A DNA stretch of 6,028 bases from Chloroflexota bacterium. Its GTDB lineage: Bacteria; Chloroflexota; UBA6077. Positions 1 through 6,028 of the stretch are shown piece after piece (position 1 is the stretch's first letter; the number at the start of each line of letters is the position of its first letter). The stretch covers positions 1-6,028 of the forward strand of contig JAJYNT010000412.1 in the NCBI GenBank assembly GCA_021786215.1, in the 5' to 3' direction. The notes under the pieces were generated by a model. It was not told the DNA's origin and did not search any database. It was given only the letters and a program-made list of their open reading frames with translations. A program made the translations under genes and the position numbers.

Positions 1-333
1 GGAGTCTGGAACCTTTGTTTCGACTAGAAGGAGGTTCGGGGTTATGGACGCTAGCGGTGACGCGACGAACTTGTACTTCCCCCGGCCCGCCGGACGAATG
101 ATCTATTGCTGTCCCTCGGGAGCCCTGTCGCGCACCGTCTGAGGCAGAGGGACTCTGTAGCGGAAGGAGTAGACCACATCACCTAGGTTCTTGGGGAGTG
201 TGATACCCAAATCGCCAGCAATCCGCTCAATGTCCCTGCGATCGAAAGGGACTTCTTGGGTCCCCTCTGTGTAGTGGTCCAGGAATATCCGCTCTATGAT
301 CTGGGAATAGCGATTCGCCGTCTTTTCTGTCAT
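1..333 (-). pseudogene. Putative type II restriction endonuclease, N-terminal part, interrupted by an amber codon; runs off the window
   Basis: Reading leftward from the ATG at 333-331, the frame gives 76 residues (MTEKTANRYSQIIERIF...RAPEGQQ), then a TAG at 105-103. After the TAG the same frame stays open for 34 codons to base 1 and reads IIRPAGRGKYKFVA and onward, which looks like the natural continuation of one domain. From memory, proteins of this kind encoded beside DNA methyltransferases carry a Trp just before 'IIRPAG'. TGG to TAG is a single base change, so a nonsense mutation is the simplest explanation. The start is well supported: AGGAGG lies 5 bases upstream and overlaps the methyltransferase stop. 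Seen: the stop and the open continuation. Inferred: endonuclease identity, from weak family recollection plus position behind the methyltransferase. The catalytic domain would lie outside the window. Alternatives are a sequencing error or a short real protein of 76 residues. Confidence 0.6.
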
Positions 334-338
334 CGATC

Positions 339-344
339 CCTCCT
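339..344 (-). promoter_or_regulatory. Shine-Dalgarno site of the endonuclease gene, overlapping the methyltransferase stop
   Basis: On the minus strand AGGAGG occupies 344-339 and is followed by a 5-base spacer and the ATG at 333-331. Its first two bases are the last two of the methyltransferase TAG stop (345-343). Ribosomes finishing the methyltransferase would stop directly on the start site of the next gene, so translational coupling is likely. Confidence 0.8.
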
Positions 345-1674
345 AACCCGGCCACCGGAGAAGAACGACCTCCTCCCGCAGTTCCTCGTTGGTCGCTGAC
401 GACCGGCGGGTGCGGAACAGGTCGATTCCCACTAGCTCGTAGCCCAGTTCTCGGGCAATTTCCCCGAGTATCTGACCGGTGCGTATCATGACGCGGAGAT
501 AAGAGGCTTGGTCTCCGACCACGTAGGCAAGCTGGGCCCCGGGGCGCAGAATCGTTCGCAGTTCGTCCAGGTGTCGAGCCATTCCACCGAAGTAGAGCTT
601 CGTGACTCGGCCGTACAACCGCTCAAAGCCGCTTGTCTTGCCGAGAGCGATCCTTCGGGTCTCGATCTCTTCTGCAATCTGTTGCACATCCTGGTTGTGA
701 GCCACCCGCCGGTCGTCGTCGTCGGCCGTGTACACGCTCCGGGTGTTGGATCGGACCAGATGGTGCTTCAGGGCGCGCAGCTCGGGCTTGCTTCGAATGA
801 GACCGAGGAGCACCGATTCTAGCCGGGTAGTGCGAGTGTAGTCCTTCTCGTTAGGGTAGGGAGGCGATGTTATTACCCCATCCACGGACGCCGGTTCCAA
901 GATCTGGAGAAGCTGCCGCGAATCCCCCCAGCGGACCTCCGCCGGTGCTCCGCCACTCCCTCGGAGCTTCCGAAGATCATTGGCCATCGATTGCACCCTG
1001 GCCAGCCACGCGGAGATCACCGGTGCATCGGGCTTCGCGGTTGCAACACCTACTTCGGGACCAAAAGACAGGTTGCCGATAGAGGTGATCAACTCCCGGG
1101 CCAGGGCGACCTGTTGGTGGCGGAAGCATGGCTCGTCCTCATGTCGACTCATCCGTTCCAACAGCACAAGCACCTTATGTAATGGCAGGGGGCTGATCGA
1201 ACTCGTCAGCAGCAGTTCCATGGCCTCAGGTTCCAGAGTCCGCAACGGTACTTGAGGCTGACAGCAATTCCATAGCGGGGGATTATCGAGGATCCCGTCT
1301 GCCTCGAGTTGGTTTATCGCAACCTCGGCGATCTCCATAGCGCTTTCCGCCAGTCGGTCCGGGTCCACACTCCAGTCCGTCTTGACGGTACTTGCCAGGT
1401 GTGCCATGGGGTTTGCTTCGATCCCTACGCTGGCAACGCCAAGCTTTTTGCATTCAACTAGTGTGGTTCCTGTTCCACAAAAGGGGTCCAGAACTCGGCC
1501 ACGGCGATCTAGGTCAAACCGCCGAAGATAATCACGGACCAGATGGGGCGGAAAGGAGAGGACAAAGCGATACCAGTCATGGACGGGTCGATCCTCGGGG
1601 AAGAGCTTGTTCTGATCTCCGTTGAGCCGGTCCCGGGGACTCAACCAAGCAGTTGAAGACGAGGCGCTTCTCAC
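343..1674 (-). CDS. SAM-dependent DNA methyltransferase (SPPY type, N4-cytosine or N6-adenine)
   Basis: Transfers a methyl group from S-adenosylmethionine to an exocyclic amino group of a base in a recognition site, presumably protecting host DNA from the endonuclease encoded next to it. With the start used here (443 residues), the SAM-binding motif I, LDPFCGTGTT, lies at about residues 62-71 and the catalytic motif IV, TSPPYPNEKDY, at about 270-280. An N-terminal block, KLFPEDRPVHDWYRFVLSFP, precedes motif I. A late strand VVGDQ (about 385-389) and the C-terminal EEVVLLRW complete the fold. Motif I comes about 200 residues before motif IV, so the target-recognition region probably sits between them. 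The start chosen is GTG at 1674, with AGGTGG 7 bases upstream. The frame stays open to a TTG at 1791, but the extra residues look unconserved and there is no good ribosome site there. The target sequence and the methylated base cannot be read from the sequence. Confidence 0.9.
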   Translation of the reverse strand: MRSASSSTAWLSPRDRLNGDQNKLFPEDRPVHDWYRFVLSFPPHLVRDYLRRFDLDRRGRVLDPFCGTGTTLVECKKLGVASVGIEANPMAHLASTVKTDWSVDPDRLAESAMEIAEVAINQLEADGILDNPPLWNCCQPQVPLRTLEPEAMELLLTSSISPLPLHKVLVLLERMSRHEDEPCFRHQQVALARELITSIGNLSFGPEVGVATAKPDAPVISAWLARVQSMANDLRKLRGSGGAPAEVRWGDSRQLLQILEPASVDGVITSPPYPNEKDYTRTTRLESVLLGLIRSKPELRALKHHLVRSNTRSVYTADDDDRRVAHNQDVQQIAEEIETRRIALGKTSGFERLYGRVTKLYFGGMARHLDELRTILRPGAQLAYVVGDQASYLRVMIRTGQILGEIARELGYELVGIDLFRTRRSSATNEELREEVVLLRWPG

Positions 1675-1681
1675 AAGTTTT

Positions 1682-1687
1682 CCACCT
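1682..1687 (-). promoter_or_regulatory. Ribosome binding site that favours the GTG start of the methyltransferase
   Basis: AGGTGG at 1687-1682 on the minus strand stands 7 bases before the GTG at 1674-1672. No comparable purine-rich site precedes the TTG at 1791, and a TTG at 1644 is the other in-frame option. Starting at 1674 leaves about 20 residues before the recognisable GDQNKLFPEDR block. Confidence 0.55.
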
Positions 1688-1739
1688 GAGCTCTTACTAC
1701 ATTCCGACCTCGGCAATCCTATCGCAAAGAGGCTTGGAG

Positions 1740-1757
1740 TGGAAGCGCCTGCTTCCA
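1740..1757. repeat. Perfect 7-bp inverted repeat upstream of the methyltransferase
   Basis: TGGAAGC and GCTTCCA are separated by the four bases GCCT. The repeat lies about 66 bases upstream of the methyltransferase GTG. It could be a hairpin in the leader transcript or a binding site for a dimeric regulator. No controller (C protein) gene is visible in the window, so the role is unknown. Confidence 0.5.
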
Positions 1758-1839
1758 GCAGCCCTCGGTGTAGGCTTGTCCCGCATCGCAACCAACAGTA
1801 TAGTGGCCATCATCTTTCTACCTCTGGTGGCGATCTACA

Positions 1840-2285
1840 GTGGAGTACGAGCAGACCGGGTCCCCTTCCCTTGCAACCTCCCCTGGAACGAGTTGGCGTA
1901 CCAGATTGCCCTTCTTCTATGGCTGGGTGGTGGTGGCGTCGATCTTCGTGGTGATGGCCGTCACCTACGCCGTCTACTACTCCTTCTCCGTCTTCTTCCT
2001 GGCGATGCTGGAGCAGTTCGGATGGAGCAGGGCCGACACGGCCGGCAAAGGCGTTGCCCTTCCCCGCAAGCCGAGGGCAGTTCGAGAGGTGGTGGATACC
2101 CGCTGGACCTCCTTCCCATGGTCGGCGGCCACTGCCTCGCGTACCCCCGTTTCTGGCTGCTCACGGGTGCCCTTGGTCTGGCAGTCTTCACCCACCAGAT
2201 GCTCTTCGTTCACCAGGCGGCCTATCTGGTGGATGGGGGATACGACAAGATGCTGGCGGCCTCGGTGGTGGGGCTGCGTCGTTGA
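1840..2285 (+). pseudogene. Remnant of a major facilitator superfamily (MFS) transporter, internally deleted and frameshifted
   Basis: From a GTG at 1840, one frame encodes an N-terminus typical of MFS carboxylate-type transporters: FFYGWVVVASIFVVMAV (first membrane helix), then YYSFSVFFLAML and EFGWSRA-like EQFGWSRADTAG, ending near 2044. That frame then loses all family resemblance. Resemblance resumes in a different frame at about 2142 with YPRFWLLTGALGLAVF and HQAAYLVDGGYDKMLAASVV, which resembles the seventh helix and the start of the eighth in the second half of such proteins, and stops at TGA 2283-2285. A full protein has 12 helices and about 400 residues. Helices 2 to 6 and everything after the start of helix 8 are missing, so no transport function is possible. 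The gene converges on the M20 gene, whose stop is 18 bases beyond this stop. Assignment rests on family patterns known from memory. Confidence 0.75.
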
Positions 2286-2302
2286 TCTCCTCACCCTTCT
2301 CG

Positions 2303-3565
2303 TCAGTCCAGCAGGTACTCCACGGCGGTAGCCGCATAGACCTTGGCCGAGGCCACCACGTCCTCCACCTTGACCCGCTCGTTCCAGGAGTGGATGGTAG
2401 GCAGCTCGGCGGGACCATACTGAAGCACGGGGATGCCGTGGTCCCGGAAGTAGCGAGCGTCGCTGGTAGCCCACTGGAGTACACCGAAAGGGTTGCCTCC
2501 TCGAACGTCCTTGACACCCTGTAGCAGCGCTACCACCACCGGGTCCCGAGGGCTGGTGTAGTTGGCGGATCCCTGGAACCTCAGGGGCCGGATCTCGTAT
2601 CGGTGGCCCAGCTCGTCCAGCAGTTTCCGTGCGTAGGCCATCACGTCGTGGTGGGTGAGGCCGAAAGGCACCCGGGTGTCTACCTCGATGGTGCATCGAT
2701 CCGGCACGATGTTGGCCTTGGTTCCGCCTCGTATTATTCCCACGTTGACGCTGACGTGGTCAAGGACATTAGCAGCCTGCGGGCTGTCGCCCTCCTCCCG
2801 ACAGGCCTTGGAGATGGCCACGGTCTCCGCGATCTCCTCGGGGATCGTGACTGGCATGTGGTAGAGCTTCTGCAGCTGTTGGGCAGCGGCGCACGCCTTC
2901 AGGATGGCATTGTCCCCCACTAGCGGGGCCATCGAGCCGTGGGCAGGGGTTCCGAAGAAGGTGACCTCGAACCAGCAGGAGCCCTTCTGCCCTATAGTGG
3001 GATTCATAGGCCCGGAGGGCTCGGCGATGATGCACCCGTTTCCCTTCACAAAGCCTTCCGCCAGCACCCACTGGGCGCCATACTGCCCCCCCACCTCTTC
3101 GTCGTCCACCACCACCAGGCCAATGGAGCCCGACAGATTGGCCTTGACACGGTTCAGGAGGGTGGCGGCAAAGAGGAATGCGGCGACACCTGCCTTCATG
3201 TCGCTTGCGCCCCGGCCCCTGAGATAGCCATCCACGACGTCGCCCGCGGTGGGAAAGAAGTCCCATCGAGACTCGTCGCCCGCGGGCACCACGTCGGTGT
3301 GGCCGCAGAAGAGGAGCCGTCGGCCATCCCTGCCGGTGGATATCTCCCCCAACAGGTTGTGGTGATCGCCCGGGGCCACGTGTATGGCTGTGTCGATGCC
3401 TGCACCGTCGAGGTAGCGGGCGACGTATTCGGTGATTGGCCTGGAGTTGCCGGGTGGGTTCTCGGTGTTGATCCGGAGCAGGTCGCTGGTGAGGCCGACG
3501 AGTTCCTCTCGATGCAGGTCGACCTCCTGCCACAGTCGCCGTTTCAACTCAGCCTTGTCAACCAT
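2303..3565 (-). CDS. M20-family metallohydrolase (ArgE/DapE/aminoacylase-like)
   Basis: Cytoplasmic two-zinc hydrolase of the peptidase M20 family, whose members cleave amide bonds in dipeptides, N-acyl amino acids or N-succinyl compounds. All expected catalytic elements are present in 420 residues, a normal length. GHTDVVPAG gives zinc ligand His89 and Asp91; RGASDMKAG gives the bridging Asp122; DDEEVGG gives the general base Glu156 and ligand Glu157; EPSG gives the ligand Glu182. GTPAHGSMAP (His209) marks the dimerisation-domain insertion, and IHSWNE gives the last ligand His392. There is no signal peptide. The ATG at 3565 is preceded by GAGGAG with an 8-base spacer. The gene follows a peptide-type ABC binding protein and permease on the same strand, which suggests that it processes the imported ligand. 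The motifs do not separate peptidase from aminoacylase or deacetylase, so no gene symbol is given. Confidence 0.93.
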   Translation of the reverse strand: MVDKAELKRRLWQEVDLHREELVGLTSDLLRINTENPPGNSRPITEYVARYLDGAGIDTAIHVAPGDHHNLLGEISTGRDGRRLLFCGHTDVVPAGDESRWDFFPTAGDVVDGYLRGRGASDMKAGVAAFLFAATLLNRVKANLSGSIGLVVVDDEEVGGQYGAQWVLAEGFVKGNGCIIAEPSGPMNPTIGQKGSCWFEVTFFGTPAHGSMAPLVGDNAILKACAAAQQLQKLYHMPVTIPEEIAETVAISKACREEGDSPQAANVLDHVSVNVGIIRGGTKANIVPDRCTIEVDTRVPFGLTHHDVMAYARKLLDELGHRYEIRPLRFQGSANYTSPRDPVVVALLQGVKDVRGGNPFGVLQWATSDARYFRDHGIPVLQYGPAELPTIHSWNERVKVEDVVASAKVYAATAVEYLLD

Positions 3566-3584
3566 GATCCAATCTCCTCAAGGG

Positions 3585-3637
3585 GTAGGAGCCGGCCCCC
3601 GCTGGCGGTGGGCTCACCAGCGGGAGCAAGCTCCTAC
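3585..3637. repeat. Long REP-like hairpin between the binding-protein and M20 genes
   Basis: The outer arms GTAGGAGC (3585-3592) and GCTCCTAC (3630-3637) are perfect complements. After a 2x2 internal mismatch, inner arms of 11 bp follow (3595-3605 with 3617-3627) with a single G-T pair, closing on an 11-base loop. The element fills most of the 80-base gap, starting 8 bases after the binding-protein stop and ending 19 bases before the M20 start. Neither side has a T tract, so it is not a classical terminator. The GTAGGAGC-type arms resemble the ends of repetitive extragenic palindromes known from other bacteria. There is only one copy here, so its repetitive nature is an inference. It could protect the 3' end of upstream mRNA and lower M20 expression relative to the binding protein. 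Confidence 0.85.
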
Positions 3638-3645
3638 GGATGCGT

Positions 3646-5313
3646 TTACTTGGACAGATCGCGGAGCCGAATCAGCTCGTCCACGTAGAAGGCGTAGCCT
3701 TTCAGATCTTTGTTGTAGGCGATGATCCGGTTGTACTCATACAGGTCGATCCAGGGGGCATCCTTCTCGATCTGCTGCTGGGCCTGGCCGTACAGCTGAG
3801 CCCGCTTAGTAGGATCCTGCTCGTTCTTGGCCTCCGCCAGGTCCTTGTCCACGACCGGGTTGGAGTAGTTGCCGTAGTTGCTGCTCCCGTCGGATTGCAG
3901 CAGGAACCCCAGGTGGTAACCGGGATCGTTCACGAAGGAGGTCCACTTGGAGATGAAGGCCGGGGTCTCCTTCTTCTTGATGACCTGAAGAAACTCCGAG
4001 CGGGCCATATTCTGGATATTCATCTTGACGCCGATCTTCGCGAAGGAGGCCTGGATCAGCACGGCGTCCTGCTCCCAGTCGGAGAAGCCGGAGCCCAGGA
4101 CGAAATCGAAGGAGAAACCGTTGGGGTAGCCGGCCTCGGCCAGCAACTTCTTGGCCGAATCCAGGTCGTACTTGTAGTTCCATCCGGACGGATCGTACAT
4201 CGGCATGAAGGAGGGGCACGGGCTCTTGAGCTGCTTCGCCTGCCCGTTCATCACCTTGTTGATCAGATCGTCGTAGGGCACGGCGTAGGAGAGAGCCTGA
4301 CGGACCTTCGGGTTGTCGAACGGCTTGACCTTGTTGTTCAACAGGAAGTAGAGGATGCGGCCCGACGGATCGGAGCGAACCACCAGATTGCTGTTGCTCT
4401 TAAGGGTGTCCACATCCTTGGGCGGGATCTCGATTGCCATGTCGACGTCGCCACTCTGAAGCATCATCAAGCGGGTTGCATCTTCTTTGATGAACTTAAT
4501 GATGATCTTGTCGACCTTGGGGGCACCTCCCCAGTAGTCCTTGTTGGCCACGAAATCGGCCTCGGTGGCTGGGTTCCACGAGACCAGCTTGTAGGCCCCG
4601 GTGCCTGTGCCGTCCGCGTTCTTGGCCAGGTAGCCGGCCGGCTTGCCGGCCAGCACCTTCGGGTTGACGATGGCAAAGGCGTACAGGGAGATGACCTGAA
4701 GGAAGGTGGGGTTCGGCCTGGTCAGGTTGATCTTGACGGTGTTGTCGTCGATCACCTGTACCGGATTCGACGTGTCGATGGCGGCCGTATCGAAGAGGAA
4801 CTTCCCGCTTGCACCGTCCTTCAACAGCTTCTCGAAGGAGAACTTGACGGCATCGGCATTGAAGGGGTCGCCGTTCTGGAACTTGACGCCTTTCCGCAGG
4901 TTGAAGGTGTAGGATTTCCCGTCGGGGGCTTTGGTCCACGACTCGGCCAGCATCGGCTCGATCTTGGTATCGTCGGCGTAGGTCTTGCCGTCGACAGTCT
5001 TCTTGCCCAACTGGACCAAATTGTCGTAAATGGCCAGATCCAAAGTGTCCGAGGTCAGGTCGTTGGCCTGGTAGGGATCCAGTGTGGTGCCGCCGTCGCT
5101 AAAGGCCAGAACGATGGTCTTGCCGCCTGTGGAGCTGCTGGCAGCCGGCGCCGCAGGTGCCGAGGTGGCGCCGGACTTGGGAGCCGACGTAGCGGCCGGC
5201 GCTGCCGGAGTGGGGGAACCGCTGCATGCGGCGGCGATCAGGCCTACCCCCAGGACAGGAATCAACAGGGCCAACAGCCTGGCCCTCTCCACGATGAGTC
5301 CTCGCATCTTCAT
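3646..5313 (-). CDS. ABC transporter substrate-binding lipoprotein, family 5 (peptide type)
   Basis: Extracytoplasmic receptor that binds a peptide or similar ligand and passes it to the membrane permeases. The 555 residues begin with a lipoprotein signal peptide: positively charged start, hydrophobic stretch LLALLIPVLGVGLI, and a lipobox ending AAAC with lipidated Cys30. A flexible Ala/Pro/Ser/Thr linker (about 31-63) follows, then the SBP_bac_5 domain. The family signature is visible at about 122-160: AESW, DGKSYTFNLRKGVKF, NGDPFNADAV and FSFEKL. Length is normal for the family. AGGAG precedes the first ATG (5313) by only 3 bases but the second ATG (5307, Met3) by 9, so translation may really begin at Met3. 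The gene follows the permease after a 154-base gap in which I find no convincing promoter. Ligand specificity (dipeptide, oligopeptide, other) cannot be read. Confidence 0.95.
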   Translation of the reverse strand: MKMRGLIVERARLLALLIPVLGVGLIAAACSGSPTPAAPAATSAPKSGATSAPAAPAASSSTGGKTIVLAFSDGGTTLDPYQANDLTSDTLDLAIYDNLVQLGKKTVDGKTYADDTKIEPMLAESWTKAPDGKSYTFNLRKGVKFQNGDPFNADAVKFSFEKLLKDGASGKFLFDTAAIDTSNPVQVIDDNTVKINLTRPNPTFLQVISLYAFAIVNPKVLAGKPAGYLAKNADGTGTGAYKLVSWNPATEADFVANKDYWGGAPKVDKIIIKFIKEDATRLMMLQSGDVDMAIEIPPKDVDTLKSNSNLVVRSDPSGRILYFLLNNKVKPFDNPKVRQALSYAVPYDDLINKVMNGQAKQLKSPCPSFMPMYDPSGWNYKYDLDSAKKLLAEAGYPNGFSFDFVLGSGFSDWEQDAVLIQASFAKIGVKMNIQNMARSEFLQVIKKKETPAFISKWTSFVNDPGYHLGFLLQSDGSSNYGNYSNPVVDKDLAEAKNEQDPTKRAQLYGQAQQQIEKDAPWIDLYEYNRIIAYNKDLKGYAFYVDELIRLRDLSK

Positions 5314-5328
5314 TCTCTCCTTATTGGG

Positions 5329-5352
5329 AACTGCTCTCTACTACGAACAGTT
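5329..5352 (-). other. Small hairpin just upstream of the binding-protein ribosome site
   Basis: On the minus strand AACTGTTC (5352-5345) pairs with GAGCAGTT (5336-5329) through eight pairs including one G-U, with an 8-base loop. It ends 7 bases before the AGGAG of the binding-protein gene. Such a leader stem-loop could protect the downstream message or influence translation. The stem is short and could be chance. Confidence 0.4.
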
Positions 5353-5467
5353 GCGTTGGGGCCTGGCCGCCTCCCGCTGCAATGCAGGATCAGCCGTCCC
5401 GAGTTGGTTAAGTCTCTTTCTGTTTCACCTCCTCGTTTCCGCGTCTTGACAGGTAGCTGCTCCGAGA

Positions 5468-6028
5468 CTAGCTGTTGTGAAAGCGGGGGTCCAACAGATC
5501 CCGCAGACCATCGCCTATCAAGTTGAACCCAAGAACTGCACTCATGATTGCCAGCCCGGGGAAGGTGGTGAGCCACCACTGGCCGGAGATTATGTACTCT
5601 CGGCCCTCGCTCACCATCGCTCCCCACTCGGCATCAGGGGGTTTGACCCCGAGCCCAAGGAAGCTGAGGGTCGCTGCCGTGAGGACGGCGAAGCCCAGGC
5701 CAAGGGTGGCCCGGACGACGATGGGAGACATGGCGTTGGGGACGATGTGCCGCAGGATGATACGCCGGTTTCCGGCGCCCAGGGCTCGCGCCGCCTCGAC
5801 GAAGTCCTTCTCACGGAGTGACACGGCCTGCCCGTGCATCAACCTGGCGAAGTCGGGAATACCCACGATGCCCACCGCGATCATGGCCGAGACCAGCCCT
5901 CGTCCCATGGAGACCGCTATGGCCATAGCCAGCACCAGGGCCGGGAATGCCAGAAGCATGTCCATCAGCCGCATTATCGCCTGCTCCGTTCGCCCCCCCA
6001 CGTACCCCGCGATGGCGCCGAGGAGATC
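5468..6028 (-). CDS. ABC transporter permease, DppC/OppC family, 5' end outside the window
   Basis: Inner-membrane permease of a peptide-type ABC importer; it forms the translocation channel together with a second permease. The frame is open to the right window edge, giving the last 186 residues of a protein usually near 290, so about 100 N-terminal residues are missing. The GTG at 6001 is an internal valine (reading ...AGYVGGRTEQ), not the start. Visible hallmarks in order are LLAFPALVLAM (membrane helix), the EAA loop FVEAARALGAGNRRIILRHI followed by VPN, which contacts the ATPase, then LSFLGLGVKPPDAEWGAM and the closing NLIGDGLRDLLDPR. These last blocks are typical of DppC rather than DppB. 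It ends with TAG at 5470-5468, exactly where family members end. The DppB-type permease presumably lies just to the right. Confidence 0.95.
   Translation of the reverse strand, partial: DLLGAIAGYVGGRTEQAIMRLMDMLLAFPALVLAMAIAVSMGRGLVSAMIAVGIVGIPDFARLMHGQAVSLREKDFVEAARALGAGNRRIILRHIVPNAMSPIVVRATLGLGFAVLTAATLSFLGLGVKPPDAEWGAMVSEGREYIISGQWWLTTFPGLAIMSAVLGFNLIGDGLRDLLDPRFHNS

Larger units (their letters stand above)
1675..1839. other. Upstream region between the methyltransferase and the MFS remnant
   Basis: These 165 bases separate the minus-strand methyltransferase start from the plus-strand MFS remnant, so they should hold the promoter of the restriction-modification unit. On the minus strand, TATACT (1802-1797) matches a sigma-70 -10 box at five of six positions. 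I find no -35 box at the right distance, so this promoter is only a candidate. A perfect inverted repeat (1740-1757) lies between it and the GTG start. The minus frame stays open up to 1791, but its translation looks non-coding. Confidence 0.4.

Noticed and set aside
103..105. TAG read as an amino acid (genetic code change)
   Set aside because: The permease ends with TAG at its expected family C-terminus and the methyltransferase also ends with TAG, so TAG works as a stop in this genome.
1675..1791. A methyltransferase extended to a TTG start at 1791
   Set aside because: The added 39 residues resemble nothing, the start is a TTG without a ribosome site, and the GTG at 1674 has a good one.
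2211..2231. A CACCAG...CTGGTG inverted repeat as a terminator for the convergent genes
   Set aside because: It lies inside the codons for HQAAYLV of the MFS remnant, is only 6 bp and lacks a T tract.
1840..2331. An intact 163-residue membrane protein starting at 1840
   Set aside because: Only the first 68 or so residues look like a transporter. The rest is Arg/Trp/Ser-rich, while the true continuation is in another frame.
1977..2696. A minus-strand open frame of 239 codons, rich in Arg, Pro and Gly
   Set aside because: It overlaps the C-terminal coding region of the M20 gene in another frame and runs antisense over the MFS remnant. The composition is typical of an out-of-frame shadow.
3585..3637. 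The hairpin as a rho-independent terminator
   Set aside because: Neither strand has a run of T after the stem, and it sits in front of a co-directional gene with a good ribosome site.
5446..5474. A plus-strand promoter with TTGACA at 5446-5451
   Set aside because: The -10 position 17 bases later reads TAGCTG, a poor match, and it would transcribe antisense into the permease. The repeated TAGCTG (5453 and 5469) is too short to mean much.
3640..5526. A plus-strand open frame of 628 codons, longer than the binding-protein gene it overlaps
   Set aside because: It lies antisense to a gene with a clear lipoprotein signal and family signature. Its translation is a monotonous Val/Leu/Gly/Asp mix with no family resemblance, as expected from the complement of GC-rich codons.
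5993..5999. A run of seven G on the coding strand as a phase-variation tract in the permease
   Set aside because: It encodes a Gly-Gly that fits the family at this point, and the frame is intact on both sides. A run of seven is not unusual in GC-rich DNA.

Overview
The window looks like a piece of a moderately GC-rich bacterial chromosome. The substrate-binding lipoprotein has a long Ala/Pro/Ser/Thr linker after its lipobox, and its neighbours are a Dpp-type permease, an M20 peptidase and an MFS protein starting with an 'FYGWVVV' helix. That mix recalls environmental Chloroflexota, but the assignment is a guess from protein style. No rRNA, tRNA, CRISPR array or insertion sequence was seen.

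Layout, left to right. (1) Bases 1-1674, minus strand: a two-gene restriction-modification unit. A SAM-dependent DNA methyltransferase (343-1674) is followed 9 bases later by the N-terminal part of a likely partner restriction endonuclease (1-333). The endonuclease frame has an amber codon at 103-105 but stays open on the far side up to the window edge, so it looks like a recent nonsense mutation. (2) Bases 1675-2302: about 630 bases with no intact gene. They hold the upstream region of the methyltransferase, with a perfect 7-bp inverted repeat, and a plus-strand MFS transporter remnant with an internal deletion, a frameshift and a lost C-terminus. (3) Bases 2303-6028, minus strand: a peptide-uptake module transcribed right to left. 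It runs from a DppC-like permease (5' end outside the window) to an extracellular solute-binding lipoprotein to an M20-family metallohydrolase.

How the genes work together. The lipoprotein would capture a peptide or related ligand outside the membrane and deliver it to the permease. The partner permease and the ATPases are presumably to the right or elsewhere. The cytoplasmic M20 enzyme would then hydrolyse the imported peptide or N-acyl amino acid. A 53-base REP-like hairpin separates the lipoprotein gene from the M20 gene and could set their relative expression. If the endonuclease is dead, the methyltransferase now acts as an orphan DNA-marking enzyme.

I found no clearly new system. The points most worth checking are the interrupted endonuclease, the REP-like hairpin and the MFS rearrangement scar.
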